Below are positions 35,437-44,954 of a stretch of 64,000 nucleotides of DNA, piece after piece (positions within the stretch are counted from its first letter, which is position 1; each line of letters opens with the position of its first letter). The notes below the pieces were generated by a model that did no database searches, was not told where the DNA came from, and was given only the letters and a program-made list of their open reading frames with translations. Location: contig JANYKQ010000038.1 of the NCBI GenBank assembly GCA_025358115.1, positions 30,509 through 94,508 on the forward strand, written 5' to 3'. Made by a program: the position numbers and the translations under genes. The stretch comes from Methanomicrobiales archaeon. GTDB lineage: Archaea > Halobacteriota > Methanomicrobia > Methanomicrobiales > Methanospirillaceae.

Positions 35437-36165
35437 ACGCTCACTCTTTCGGCAGTAACCAAACAGATCGGTGGCCTTACTGCTGTGAACAAGGTTGACC
35501 TGGAGATCGGAAATGACCAGATCGTCGGCCTTGTGGGGCCAAACGGGGCCGGCAAGACAACGCTTTTGAACATCATCTCCGGAATCCTTCCCCCGACTTC
35601 CGGGACAGTCTCGTTCTTTGGTGAGAACATCACCGGCATGAAACCGGACCGGATCTGCCGGAAAGGGATTGCAAAGACATTCCAGATCGCCGAATCGTTC
35701 CCGGACCTGACCGCACAGCAGTGCGTCATGATCGGTATTCTCTTTGGCAATGAGAAGGCGCCGGGCATGAAAGATGCGCAGGTCCAGGCCCTCTCAATTC
35801 TTGAAGAGGTCAACTTCCCGCTGGAGAAGGCTCAAACCATCAACCGGAATCTCAATGTCGTTGAGCTCAAACGCCTTCAGCTTGCGCGGGCGCTCGCATC
35901 CCGACCGAAACTCCTGCTTCTCGATGAACTCACTACCGGGCTCAATCCGAAAGAGAGCAACGAGGCCGTGGAACTTATCCGGAAGATCCGGGACGGGGGG
36001 ACCTCCATCCTCATCATCGAGCATGTCATGAGTGTCATCATGGGAGTCTCCGATCGCATCGTGGTACTGAATCATGGTGAGAAGATTGCAGACGGCCGGC
36101 CCTACGAGGTCGTGAACAACCAGCAGGTGATCGATACCTATCTCGGTGACTTCAATGCGTTTTAG
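35437..36165 (+). CDS. livG: ABC transporter ATPase LivG, likely initiated at ACG
   Basis: The track starts at GTG 35485, which would remove the first beta strand. The frame is open back to 35410 but has no ATG, GTG or TTG. ACG 35437 is eight bases after GGGGGG and one change from ATG; it gives 242 residues beginning LTLSAVTKQIGGLTAVN, as expected for LivG. GPNGAGKTT is Walker A and LLLLDELTTGLNP Walker B; the signature is degenerate (LNVVELKR). It energises branched-chain amino acid-type uptake with LivF. Confidence 0.85.
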   Translation, partial: TLTLSAVTKQIGGLTAVNKVDLEIGNDQIVGLVGPNGAGKTTLLNIISGILPPTSGTVSFFGENITGMKPDRICRKGIAKTFQIAESFPDLTAQQCVMIGILFGNEKAPGMKDAQVQALSILEEVNFPLEKAQTINRNLNVVELKRLQLARALASRPKLLLLDELTTGLNPKESNEAVELIRKIRDGGTSILIIEHVMSVIMGVSDRIVVLNHGEKIADGRPYEVVNNQQVIDTYLGDFNAF

Positions 36166-36177
36166 GATGGAAAAAAT

Positions 36178-36873
36178 ATGCTTGACGTGACCGGCCTCAA
36201 TGTCTTTCATGGAAACCTGCAGGTTGTCTGGGATTTAGGCTTCCATGTTGGCAAGGGTGAACTGGTGACCCTGATAGGCCCGAACGGGGCCGGCAAGACA
36301 ACAACGGTCGAGACCATCATCGGTCTCAACCGGAAGGCCTCGGGTTCTGTCCTCTTCGAAGGAGAGGAGATCCTCGGGAGTCACCCTTACGCTCTCTTCC
36401 GGAAAGGACTTGCGCTCGTGCCGGAGAAACGCGAGATCTTCCCGAAGATGCCGGTAGCCGAGAACCTGCTCCTCGGGGGAATCGGGCAGGACGGGACGGA
36501 AAAAACCCTTGCTCACATCTACTCGCTCTTTCCGATCCTCAAAGAACGGGAACACCAGCAGGCCGGCACCTTAAGTGGTGGTGAGCAGCAGATGCTTGCG
36601 ATTGGACGGGCCCTCATGTCAAAGCCCCGGCTTCTCATCCTGGATGAACCCTCGACCGGGCTCTCCCCCCTTCTCGTGGGCCAGGTATTCCGGTCCCTTG
36701 AACAGCTGGGCCGGGAAGGGATGACGATTCTCCTGCTCGAGCAGAATGTCCGGCATGCCCTTGACATGTGTCACCGGGGATATGTACTGGAGAACGGGCG
36801 GATCATCAAAGAGGGCAAGGCAAAGGAACTCAAGCGCGACCCGCATATCCAGAAGGTATATCTCGGGTTCTAG
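36178..36873 (+). CDS. livF: ABC transporter ATPase LivF
   Basis: 231 residues: GPNGAGKTTTVETIIGL (Walker A), LSGGEQQMLAIGRAL (a complete signature), LLILDEPSTGLSP (Walker B) and LLLEQNVRHAL (H-loop region). It follows livG after 12 bases in the same transcript. LivF pairs with LivG under the LivH/LivM channel, whose genes lie 2-4 kb away on the opposite strand and converge on this pair. Confidence 0.93.
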   Translation: MLDVTGLNVFHGNLQVVWDLGFHVGKGELVTLIGPNGAGKTTTVETIIGLNRKASGSVLFEGEEILGSHPYALFRKGLALVPEKREIFPKMPVAENLLLGGIGQDGTEKTLAHIYSLFPILKEREHQQAGTLSGGEQQMLAIGRALMSKPRLLILDEPSTGLSPLLVGQVFRSLEQLGREGMTILLLEQNVRHALDMCHRGYVLENGRIIKEGKAKELKRDPHIQKVYLGF

Positions 36874-36904
36874 AGAAAGATCTGCAATTTTTTTATGATT
36901 ACAG

Positions 36905-37049
36905 GGCTCTGTTGAAATCCTCTAAAAAGAGGGGGGGTCAAGGGGATGCTCCCCTTGGGTTGCCTCCCCCTCTGGGGGAGAGAGGGGGTCACCCTCCAAA
37001 TGGCCTATAAGAGAAAACGAATCACCGGAAATAGGATTTCAACAGAGCC
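36905..37049 (+). repeat. Family A MITE-like element, copy 6, best preserved
   Basis: 145 bp with perfect 17-bp terminal inverted repeats, GGCTCTGTTGAAATCCT and AGGATTTCAACAGAGCC. Flanks GATTACAG (36897-36904) and GATAACAG (37050-37057) are an 8-bp direct repeat with one mismatch. The core has both G/C hairpins. It fills most of the 320-bp convergent gap between livF and livK1; it could also act as a bidirectional terminator. Confidence 0.9.
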
Positions 37050-37196
37050 GATAACAGAGCATTTTGGTGAATGCAGATTTCCTTGAAATCTCCGGTTATT
37101 ATAAGCATATTTTTCAGACTGGTATTTCCCTGGTTCATAAAAGTTCGAAGCAGTCTCGTCCAGACCAGACTGCCGGTAAAAAAAGATATTCGGGTT

Positions 37197-38528
37197 TTAT
37201 ACACTGCCGGCTGTATACCCCATTGGCAGGGTAAATTCTGTTGTCCTGAGGTTGTCCGGCCAGACAATGAACGGCCGTGTCTCACCAAGGGTCTGGTTGA
37301 ACGCGAGCTGCTCCATCCAGAGGTCGAAGGTTGATTCCCGGTAGTCCGGGGAGAACGAGATGGTCTGGTCCTTCATCGGCACAATAACCTGGGGCATTTT
37401 CAGGTCTACGAGTGCCTGCCGGACCGTGGCTTTATCCGTGCTTCCTGCATTGCCGACAGCTTTTGCCGCAATGAAGACTCCCTCGTAGGTTGAAGCGCCC
37501 ATCATGTCCGGGTAGGTGCCAAACCGGGTGAAGTACGCCTGCTTCATGGCACCCTGGGCATCGGATACTGCACCCACCGGTGCCGTGTAGGGAGAGAACA
37601 TGCTCTCGATGATGGCCCCTTCGCCATATTGCCCGAGATCCTTGTAGAACTGGGCATTGTCATTGTTCACTACGTTGAGGAAGATCGTGTTGAGGCCAAT
37701 ATCCCTGCGGGCCTGCGTGATGATGGGTGCTCCCTCGTTCGGGAATGCCGCGATATAGACTGCGTCAGGGTTTGCTCCCTTGATAGAGGTCAGCGGAGTC
37801 CGGAAGTCGGTCTCGCCCATCCGGAAACTCTGCTGGGAGACGAGCTGGATATTGAGCTTCTCCTGCGTGATGGTGTTTATGACCGCTGTCTGCACGCCTT
37901 TGCCAAATGCGGTGTCCTGGTACAGGAGTGCGAGCCGGAGCGGCCGATCCGCAGAAAAACCGGACTTCTTTGCTATGGCCGGACGGAGGACCTGGTCGAT
38001 GAATTTTATGGTATACTGGGCATAGGCATCCGTTGTCGGGCAGTGGTGGAAGATATAACTGGTATCAATGTCCGTGCGGTGGGTGATGACGGGACTCGAT
38101 GCACCGGTAACGATATAGGGCACCTTGTACTCCGCGATGGTCTGCTCGTATGCCGAGGTTACCGCGCTTGAGTACCCGCCGACAAGGAGATCCACCTTGT
38201 CATCGGTTATCAGCCGGGTTGCAGCTTTCTGGCCGCCCGCCTGGGTGGACTCATCATCAGCAACTATCATCTTGATCTGTGCCTTCGATCCGTCTTTCAG
38301 GGTCACGCCGCCAGCGGCATTGATCTTATCCGCGGCAACCTGTGCCGACTGCCACATGTTCGTTCCGACATTGCTTGCAGGCCCGGTCAGCGATGCAATA
38401 ACGCCAATCTTGATTACACCGGTGGATCCTGGGGTTGTCTGTGCTTGCGTGGCTGCCGGCTGGGTACACCCGGTGACAAGTGCGGCCATGACAAGCAGTG
38501 CCGCGATAAAGAGAACCTGGTATTTCAT
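37197..38528 (-). CDS. livK: ABC transporter substrate-binding lipoprotein, LivK-type, copy 1
   Basis: 443 residues. A signal peptide ends in a lipobox-like LVTGC, so the protein is likely membrane-anchored outside the cell. KIGVIASLTGPASNVGTN begins the periplasmic binding fold used for branched-chain amino acids, amides and urea, and VGGYSSAVT and GASSPVITH line the hinge. It is about 85 percent identical by eye to the copy at 40857, the main difference being scattered substitutions and the C-terminus. Ligand unknown. Confidence 0.92.
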   Translation of the reverse strand: MKYQVLFIAALLVMAALVTGCTQPAATQAQTTPGSTGVIKIGVIASLTGPASNVGTNMWQSAQVAADKINAAGGVTLKDGSKAQIKMIVADDESTQAGGQKAATRLITDDKVDLLVGGYSSAVTSAYEQTIAEYKVPYIVTGASSPVITHRTDIDTSYIFHHCPTTDAYAQYTIKFIDQVLRPAIAKKSGFSADRPLRLALLYQDTAFGKGVQTAVINTITQEKLNIQLVSQQSFRMGETDFRTPLTSIKGANPDAVYIAAFPNEGAPIITQARRDIGLNTIFLNVVNNDNAQFYKDLGQYGEGAIIESMFSPYTAPVGAVSDAQGAMKQAYFTRFGTYPDMMGASTYEGVFIAAKAVGNAGSTDKATVRQALVDLKMPQVIVPMKDQTISFSPDYRESTFDLWMEQLAFNQTLGETRPFIVWPDNLRTTEFTLPMGYTAGSV

Positions 38529-38914
38529 TTCCTGTTTCCTTTGCTACGATAGTGTATGCAACAGTAAATGTCGATAACGATGCTAAAAAGAATGTCGTTT
38601 TCTTTTTCGGGGAAGACGGTTGATTTTCTATTAAAATCGTCGTCTTCAATCTTCTTGAATAATTGTGATGAACGCTGCCGCCCCCACAAAGGGGCTTCTT
38701 GTGCCGGGGTTCAATGACCGGATACTCTTCCTTAAAACCGATTTGCCCAGCGAGGCCCCGACGAGGCGGCCGAGCGACCCCCGAAGGGGGTGGGAAGACT
38801 CCTGATATCTATAAGAGGCAAATCTGATTTTCATTATATGGGTACGAAATCCCGTTTATATCTGTTTTAAAAAGATCTGGAATATTCTTAGAAAAATCCG
38901 GTGAAGGGAAAACC
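38529..38914. other. Intergenic stretch with family B repeat
   Basis: The 386-bp gap between livK1 and livM contains repeat B copy 2 and the promoter region of livK1. No ORF is credible. The gap splits what would otherwise be a livK-H-M-K run, so livK1 probably has its own promoter. Confidence 0.4.
38662..38848 (+). repeat. Family B repeat, copy 2
   Basis: Partner of 7344-7524, same orientation. Recognisable blocks are GCTGCCGCCCCC, CGATTTGCCC, GCGAGGCCCCG and CGAAGGGGGTGGGAAGA, in the same order and spacing. The CCCCCGAAGGGGG core is a tight hairpin. No terminal inverted repeat or flanking duplication was found. Confidence 0.65.
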
Positions 38915-39898
38915 TCACTCCTTCTTCAGGCCCCCGCCCGCACCCCTGCGCCCCTCCCGCCAGGTCCGGAACTTCTCGGGCAGGTTCACAAGTCCCTTGG
39001 GCAGGAAGATGATCGTGAGGATGAGGATGAACCCCACTATTACGTATCTCCCGAAGGTGAGCCCCGTCATCTTGAGGCCTTCCCATATGAATGTCAGCAC
39101 AACCGTACCGACAACCGGGCCGGCCAGGGTGCCAAGGCCCCCGAGAATTACGAAAGTAATAGGCCAGAACGAGTTGTCAACCCCGTACAGTTCGGGCGTC
39201 AGGTAGCCGATATGGTGGATCTGCAGTGCTCCGGCAACCCCGGCAAGGTATGCACTTATGCCAAAGGCGATGAGGCGGTATCGGACCGGGTCAACGCCCG
39301 CAGCCCGGGCTTCCAGCTCGTTCTCCCGGATTGCCAGGAAGGCAAGACCTATCCGGGATTTCATGATATACCAGATTGCAGCGAGAGTAGCAATCGTGAT
39401 GAAAAGGATTGCATAGTATTCTATGAGCTGGTACCCGGGAATGGACGGGCTCACGAGTCGGGGGGAGGCGATCCCGTCCCATCCCCCGGTGAAGGGGGCG
39501 AATACGCTGACGGTGAGGGTCTGGACAATGATGGCAAACCCGAACGTGACCATGGCAAGGAACCACTCCTTGAGCCGGACGCAGGTGAGCCCGATGAGAA
39601 TCCCGATGACTGCGGCAACAGCGGCCCCGATGAATATTGTAATGAAGGGCGAAAATCCGCTCTGCAGGGCAATCATTGTCGAAGCATAGGCCCCGATGCT
39701 GAAGAACGCGGCGTGGCCAAGCGATCCCTGACCGGAATAGGCGAGCAGGTTCCAGGCCGATGCAAATATGATGGAGATGAGCATCAGGACTGCGAGATTT
39801 AAGAGGAACATGCTGTCCGAGAGGAAGGGCAGCGCAGCCGCGAGAACGAGTGCTGCAACCAGGCCGTATGTTGTCAGGTCCTTCCGTTGGAAATTCAT
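38915..39898 (-). CDS. livM: ABC transporter permease LivM
   Basis: 327 residues from ATG 39898, preceded by GGAG/AAGGA at the end of livH; the track start at 39922 lies inside livH. Around nine membrane helices, with the permease motif AIRENELEARAAGVDPVRYR in the cytoplasmic loop that meets the ATPases. The stop follows a charged, Gly/Arg-rich tail. It is the second channel subunit, downstream of livH by four bases. Confidence 0.93.
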   Translation of the reverse strand: MNFQRKDLTTYGLVAALVLAAALPFLSDSMFLLNLAVLMLISIIFASAWNLLAYSGQGSLGHAAFFSIGAYASTMIALQSGFSPFITIFIGAAVAAVIGILIGLTCVRLKEWFLAMVTFGFAIIVQTLTVSVFAPFTGGWDGIASPRLVSPSIPGYQLIEYYAILFITIATLAAIWYIMKSRIGLAFLAIRENELEARAAGVDPVRYRLIAFGISAYLAGVAGALQIHHIGYLTPELYGVDNSFWPITFVILGGLGTLAGPVVGTVVLTFIWEGLKMTGLTFGRYVIVGFILILTIIFLPKGLVNLPEKFRTWREGRRGAGGGLKKE

Positions 39899-39902
39899 GT
39901 CC

Positions 39903-40781
39903 TTACTCCCCCTTGTCGCCAAACAACCCGGTTGGCCGCACGATGAGCACCACTATCAGGATGATGAACGAGACTGCATCTTTCCAGATCCCGCCAAGGA
40001 AATAGGCAGCCCCGTTCTCGGCAAGGCCCATTAAGAGCCCGCCAATGATAGCGCCCGGGATGCTGCCAAGCCCGCCCAGGATGATGATGGCAAACGCCTT
40101 GACTGCGGGGATCGATCCCATGTACGGGTTGAAGACCTGCCCGCTCACCACCCAGAGCGTTCCTGCCGCGGCCGCGAGTGCGCACCCGAGACCAAAACTG
40201 ATCACATCAATCCGCTCGACATCGATACCGACAAGCATTGCCCCTTTCCGGTTCTGGCTCGTGGCCCGCATCTCCATGCCAATCCGTGTACGATTGAGGA
40301 AAATATACAGGGCAATAAGAATTGCCGCGGTGAACGCAATGATGATGATATAGTCGAGCGGGACATTGAGTGACCCGACGGGGATCGTGATCCCGTCATA
40401 CGGGCTCTTCACGCTCTGCCAGGCATCACCCCAGATCATGGCAGCCCCGTTCTGGAATATGTAGATCAGGCCAATGGAAAGAAAGATCTCATTGAGTTTA
40501 CCGGTCCCGAGAATCGGCCGGAAACAGAGCCGTTCGATGATTGCCCCGATACCGACCAGGGCAAGCATGGACAACAGGAGGATCACGTAGGGATTGATGC
40601 CGGTTAAGAGAAAGACCGTTGCAGTGATGTACGCCCCAATCATGAGGAATTCCCCGTGGGCGAAATTGACAATCTTCATTACGCCAAAGATGAGGTTCAA
40701 GCCGGTGGCGAGCAGGATGTAGATGCAACCGGCATACAGCCCCCAGAACATGATCTGTAAAAATATCCCAAGGTTGTCCAT
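39903..40781 (-). CDS. livH: ABC transporter permease LivH
   Basis: 292 residues, about eight membrane helices. GLNLIFGVMKIVNFAHGEFLMIGAY at the N-terminus and RTRIGMEMRATSQNRKGAMLVGIDVERI in the coupling loop are diagnostic of LivH. It pairs with LivM in the inner channel. Located between livK2 (75 bases upstream) and livM. Confidence 0.94.
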   Translation of the reverse strand: MDNLGIFLQIMFWGLYAGCIYILLATGLNLIFGVMKIVNFAHGEFLMIGAYITATVFLLTGINPYVILLLSMLALVGIGAIIERLCFRPILGTGKLNEIFLSIGLIYIFQNGAAMIWGDAWQSVKSPYDGITIPVGSLNVPLDYIIIIAFTAAILIALYIFLNRTRIGMEMRATSQNRKGAMLVGIDVERIDVISFGLGCALAAAAGTLWVVSGQVFNPYMGSIPAVKAFAIIILGGLGSIPGAIIGGLLMGLAENGAAYFLGGIWKDAVSFIILIVVLIVRPTGLFGDKGE

Positions 40782-40856
40782 GGCGTCTTTCGTATCCCTC
40801 TTTTGATTATGCTATAAAATCGGAATGCTTCAGATAAAAATAGATGTGTATTGAAT

Positions 40857-42188
40857 TTATGCGCTTCCTGCGGTATACCATGCGGGCAGGATAAAGTCTG
40901 TTGTCTTTAAATTGTCCGGCCAGACAATCGCGGGCCGTGTCTCCCCGGCAGTGGCATTCATCGCAAGCTGCTCCATCCAGAGATCAAAGTTCGATTCCCG
41001 ATAGTCCGGTGAGAATGAGATGGTCTGGTCCTTCATTGCCTCGATCACCTGGGGCATCTTCAGGTCAACCAGCGCCTGCCTGACCGTTGTCTTGTCAGTG
41101 GTTCCTGCATTTCCGATCGCTTTTGCAGCAATGAACACACCCTCGTAGGTTGATGCACCCATCATGTCGGGATAGGTGCCGAATTTAGCGAAATATGCCT
41201 GCTTGAATGCACCCTGGGCATCGGCTACTGCGCCGGCCGGGGCGGTGTAGGGTGAGAACCTGCTCTCGATGATGGCTCCTTCCCCGTACTGGCCAAGGTC
41301 CTTGTAGAACTGGGCATTGTCATTATTCTCCACATTGAGGAAGAGCGTGTTGAGGCCGATGTCCCTGCGGGCCTGCGTGATGATGGGGGCGCCTTCATTC
41401 GGGAAGGCTGCGATATAGACCGCGTCGGGTGTGGCAGCCTTGATTGCGGTCAGCTGGGTCCGGAAATCGCTCTCCCCCATCTTGAAACTCTGCTGGGAGA
41501 CGAGCTGGATATTGAGCTTGTTCTTGGTGATGGTGTTGTTCACTGCGGTCTGCACGCCTTTGCCAAATGCCGTATCCTGGTACAGGAGAGCAAGGCGGAG
41601 CGGGCGGTCAGCGGAATACCCGTACTTTTTTGCGAGTGCCGTGCGGACAACCTGGTCGATAAAACTCGTGGTGTACTGGCCATAGGTATCGGTGGTCGGG
41701 CAGTGGTGGAAGATATAACTGGTATCAATGTCCGTGCGGTGGGTGATGACAGGGCTCGATGCACCGGTGACGATATAGGGCACTTTGTATTCGGCAATGG
41801 TCTGCTCGTACGCAGAGGTAACTGCGCTTGAGTACCCGCCAACAAGGATATCCACCTTGTCATCGGTGATCAGCTTGGTGGCTGCTTTCTGGCCGCCCGC
41901 CTGGGTGGACTCATCGTCGCCGACAATCAGCCTGACCTGGGCCTTCGACCCGTCCTTTAAGGTCACCCCGCCAGCGGCATTGATCTTGTCGGCAGCAACC
42001 TGCGCCGACTGCCACATGTTCGTGCCGACATTGCTTGCCGGGCCGGTCAGTGATGCAATAACCCCGATCTTGATGACGCCCGGTGATGCCGGTGTTGTCT
42101 GCGCCTGCGTTGCTGCCGGCTGGGTACAGCCGGCGAAGAGTGCGGCCATGACAAGCAGGACCGCTATAAAGAGAACCTGGTATTTCAT
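40857..42188 (-). CDS. livK: ABC transporter substrate-binding lipoprotein, LivK-type, copy 2
   Basis: 443 residues, with the signal peptide and lipobox-like LFAGC. It is closely related to the copy at 37197 across its length, including the hinge and ligand-pocket segments. The copies differ in charged surface positions (for example PTTDTYGQYTTSF against PTTDAYAQYTIKF) and near the C-terminus, so they may bind related ligands with different affinity. It heads the livK2-livH-livM transcript. Confidence 0.92.
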   Translation of the reverse strand: MKYQVLFIAVLLVMAALFAGCTQPAATQAQTTPASPGVIKIGVIASLTGPASNVGTNMWQSAQVAADKINAAGGVTLKDGSKAQVRLIVGDDESTQAGGQKAATKLITDDKVDILVGGYSSAVTSAYEQTIAEYKVPYIVTGASSPVITHRTDIDTSYIFHHCPTTDTYGQYTTSFIDQVVRTALAKKYGYSADRPLRLALLYQDTAFGKGVQTAVNNTITKNKLNIQLVSQQSFKMGESDFRTQLTAIKAATPDAVYIAAFPNEGAPIITQARRDIGLNTLFLNVENNDNAQFYKDLGQYGEGAIIESRFSPYTAPAGAVADAQGAFKQAYFAKFGTYPDMMGASTYEGVFIAAKAIGNAGTTDKTTVRQALVDLKMPQVIEAMKDQTISFSPDYRESNFDLWMEQLAMNATAGETRPAIVWPDNLKTTDFILPAWYTAGSA

Positions 42189-42426
42189 CTCATATCCCCT
42201 ATGCTATGATATAGCATGTCACAGTAAGTTTTGGGAATTAACCTAAAAAGAATATCGATTTTATCTCCGGGAAGAAGGAAGCTGTTTTTTCCCGTTCTGT
42301 CCGTCATGTCAATCAGGATCCTGGAGAAAAAAACCGGCGGAATCGAATTCATGAGATACGTATTTCCCGCTGAGAGAATTCCGGAACAGGGCATGCTTTT
42401 TTACCAGCGAAAAGGAATGTTCCATC

Positions 42427-42987
42427 ATGGACAATGGACCCGTGGTGCCCGGCACAATTCACCGGGTTCCTGCCGCAATGGCCTTACGCATATGCCCCCA
42501 TTGCGGAAAGGAGTCTGCCGAGGAGTCGCCACGGTTCTGCAGCGGGTGCGGTGCCCGGATGGACGGGGGCATCCCGCCCGGGTCCCCGGCCTATGGCGGA
42601 ACGGGCCGGGTGGAGAAAAATGCAACCATGGCGGGATTCTGTTCGTCGGTCCTTCCCGGTCTCGGGCAGGTGTACAATGGCGAGACCCTCAAAGGGGTAA
42701 TCCTCTTTTTTCTCACCCTTGCGGGGTTTTTCATCTTCTTAATCCCCGGTTTCATTGTCTGGCTCTATGCCATGTATGATGCGCATGCAGTTGCGGGGAA
42801 GATGAACACGGGAGAGGTTGAGTTTAAGGAGATGCAGATGCTTCCCATGATCCTGTTCATTGCAGGGGCCGTGATTGTTATCCTGTTCGTACTTATCGCA
42901 GTTACCCTGGTAGTATTCTCGAGCCTGATGGCCCGGCTCGGCCCGGTTGATACAACCAGCCTCAACCGGCTCTTTACCCTGAAATAA
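42427..42987 (+). CDS. Zinc-ribbon protein with TM2-like membrane domain
   Basis: 186 residues from ATG 42427 (AAGGA nine bases upstream); ATG 42478 is the alternative. CPHCGK...CSGCG is an N-terminal zinc ribbon. The GRVEKNATMAGFCSSVLPGLGQVYNGETLKG segment is TM2-domain-like: a short linker, a Gly/Pro turn and two helices. A third helix follows near residue 135. Such proteins are common in Methanomicrobia; no function is established. Confidence 0.72.
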   Translation: MDNGPVVPGTIHRVPAAMALRICPHCGKESAEESPRFCSGCGARMDGGIPPGSPAYGGTGRVEKNATMAGFCSSVLPGLGQVYNGETLKGVILFFLTLAGFFIFLIPGFIVWLYAMYDAHAVAGKMNTGEVEFKEMQMLPMILFIAGAVIVILFVLIAVTLVVFSSLMARLGPVDTTSLNRLFTLK

Positions 42988-43152
42988 AAAACTTCCCAAC
43001 AGGTCAGGTCGATATTTCTCCCGGTTTAGCTGATTCATTCACGTAATTACCCGGTGTGGAAAATCCCCTTTATCACTCAGGAACCGGAACCCGCAGGAAC
43101 TTTCCGGACCTTAAATGACAATAAAAAAGAGACCCTTTTTTGCCGGAAAAAA

Positions 43153-44172
43153 TTATTTGCGCCCGGCAATAATTGCCATGGCTGCCAGGGAGACGGCACT
43201 AAAAATTACCATGACAGATGCCGGAGCCTTAGTGGTTGTTGGTAATACTGTCGGGATTGCCGTTACAACCGGAAGTGATGTCTGCACGGTAATGACCGGA
43301 GACGGTGTAGCCACGGTTGTAGGGGGAATTACGACAATATTGAACAGGGTGGATCCGGTTACGTCAACGGTCATGCCGGAGACTTTGACAATGTACTCAT
43401 CCGGTTTGAAGCCCGATGCATCGACCGGAAACGACCACCGGTTCAGGGAACCGGTACCCGCCACGACTTTAACCGATCCCGAAGCTCCCGAGAATTCGGC
43501 TCCCTGGGTCTTTGACGTGGGCTTGAATGACGATGAGGTAATGTCGACCATGAGAGAATCTCCGACAGCAAGATTGGTTGAACCTTCAATCGTGAACTGT
43601 TCCCCGACTCCATGATCCCCGACCGGGTAGATGAATGCTGTCGGGGGATTGACAATGAATGAGGTTGTGGCAAAGGTATCATCGATATTCTGGCTGCTGA
43701 TGGCCTGCATCAGGGCACTGGCACTTGCGGGGGTCTGGAGGCTGCCGGCCCCGGTGAGCTGGTAGATGGCAGTCCCGCTTCCCAGCTGGCGGTTGATGAC
43801 CCTGCCGGTAGCAGCGTCATAGTAAATGTCGAACTGCCCGTTCATCATCGGATGCTGGATCAGGACAAAGTACTGTCCGGATGAAAGGGCCCGGGTATCG
43901 GCAGACGTGAGTTGATATTCATAGGAATTATCGGCATTTGTCGAGACGGTTGTGATCTTCACGTAATTGTTCCCGAACAGCCAGACCTGCAGGCCATCCC
44001 GGGGGTGACCGGTGGCAATGCCGTGGATATATACCGGATCTCCGTTGGCAATAGCGGGTGCTCCGGAAAAGGAGCTTCCGGGCGAGAGGGAGATGGCCGC
44101 GACCGGGGAAATGACCAGCATGACTGCCAGGATGAAGAGGATGACAGAGGTGCGAACAGGAGCGTGTATCAT
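43153..44172 (-). CDS. DUF3821-type surface protein with signal peptide and C-terminal anchor
   Basis: 339 residues. An N-terminal signal peptide (SVILFILAVMLVISPVAAI) is followed by the ISLSPGSSFSGAP... and GDPVYIHGIATGHP blocks I associate with DUF3821, a methanogen surface domain with a beta-rich fold. The C-terminus has a Thr/Pro-rich stalk and a terminal hydrophobic helix with a basic end (IIAGRK). It is expected to be part of the cell envelope. The function is not known. Confidence 0.78.
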   Translation of the reverse strand: MIHAPVRTSVILFILAVMLVISPVAAISLSPGSSFSGAPAIANGDPVYIHGIATGHPRDGLQVWLFGNNYVKITTVSTNADNSYEYQLTSADTRALSSGQYFVLIQHPMMNGQFDIYYDAATGRVINRQLGSGTAIYQLTGAGSLQTPASASALMQAISSQNIDDTFATTSFIVNPPTAFIYPVGDHGVGEQFTIEGSTNLAVGDSLMVDITSSSFKPTSKTQGAEFSGASGSVKVVAGTGSLNRWSFPVDASGFKPDEYIVKVSGMTVDVTGSTLFNIVVIPPTTVATPSPVITVQTSLPVVTAIPTVLPTTTKAPASVMVIFSAVSLAAMAIIAGRK

Positions 44173-44273
44173 AGTACTCAGCCGTTATTATGCCTTAAAT
44201 GATGATGAAGGTGTGGCCTGTTTTACCGGTTCCTTCGCGGTATATCTAAATAGTAAAATAGCAACCAATCCTC

Positions 44274-44408
44274 ATGGATTCAAAACAACAAACCGTTCGC
44301 GTAAAAAAAGATAAACCGATCTGTGCAAAATGCCAGGATACCAATCTCAAAGTCCGGCCGGATGGCAGCTATACCTGCAAGCGGTGCGGGTACGACAGCT
44401 CCAAATAA
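44274..44408 (+). CDS. 44-residue zinc-ribbon protein
   Basis: Not in the ORF track because of its length. ATG 44274 to TAA 44406 encodes a basic N-terminus then ICAKCQDTN and YTCKRCGY, a complete four-cysteine zinc ribbon. It is divergent from the surface protein gene upstream; the 100-bp gap has GGTATATCTAAATAG, a possible TATA box. Similar short ribbons act in transcription or translation, but no role can be assigned. Confidence 0.7.
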   Translation: MDSKQQTVRVKKDKPICAKCQDTNLKVRPDGSYTCKRCGYDSSK

Positions 44409-44954
44409 CCAATATTTTCAAAAGTGAACCTGCCAGAAAAGGGATTAAGATTCCCCGTATTCTTTGACGTATTCTCTATACTCAAGCCAAAGGTGCAGCT
44501 TTTTTAACCCGGCGAAAGGTTTTTTTTTAATTATGCGGGGGCAATCTTTTTTTCCCTTTTGTTGGGCCAATCCTCATGAACGGAAGTTCGCACCCGAAGC
44601 ATGAAAACCGTCCTGGATTTTCTCCCGCCCCGGTGTCTCTCCTCAGGTAAGGCGGGGGAGGAAGGTTTTATTTTCATTCTTAAACTGTCGCACAGTAAGC
44701 CCCGTCAAGGGCGGCGATGTCCATCCAGCATTGGGAGTAGAAAATATCTTGACCTTCGTCAACAAAGTTAAGAGCGCGATTTTCACGTCCACTATCCGCT
44801 TTCCCTGATATTATCAGGAACCGGTTCTCATGCCGGCCTTCCGGGGAGAATATTGCAATTTGATTTTTCTTAAAGGAAGTTTAACCCCGGGTCAAAAAAT
44901 ATCCCGCGAAAAAGGATGGAGAATTAAACGAGAATATATAGTCCGGTAAAACAT
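44409..44954. other. Long noncoding stretch with foldable GC-rich core
   Basis: 546 bp with no credible ORF. CCCGCCCCGGTGTC...AAGGCGGGGG at about 44626-44658 can form a hairpin, and CACAGTAAGCCCCGTCAAGGGCGGCGATGTCC at about 44692-44722 vaguely recalls the end of IS200/IS605-type elements. Nothing firm can be assigned. Confidence 0.3.
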
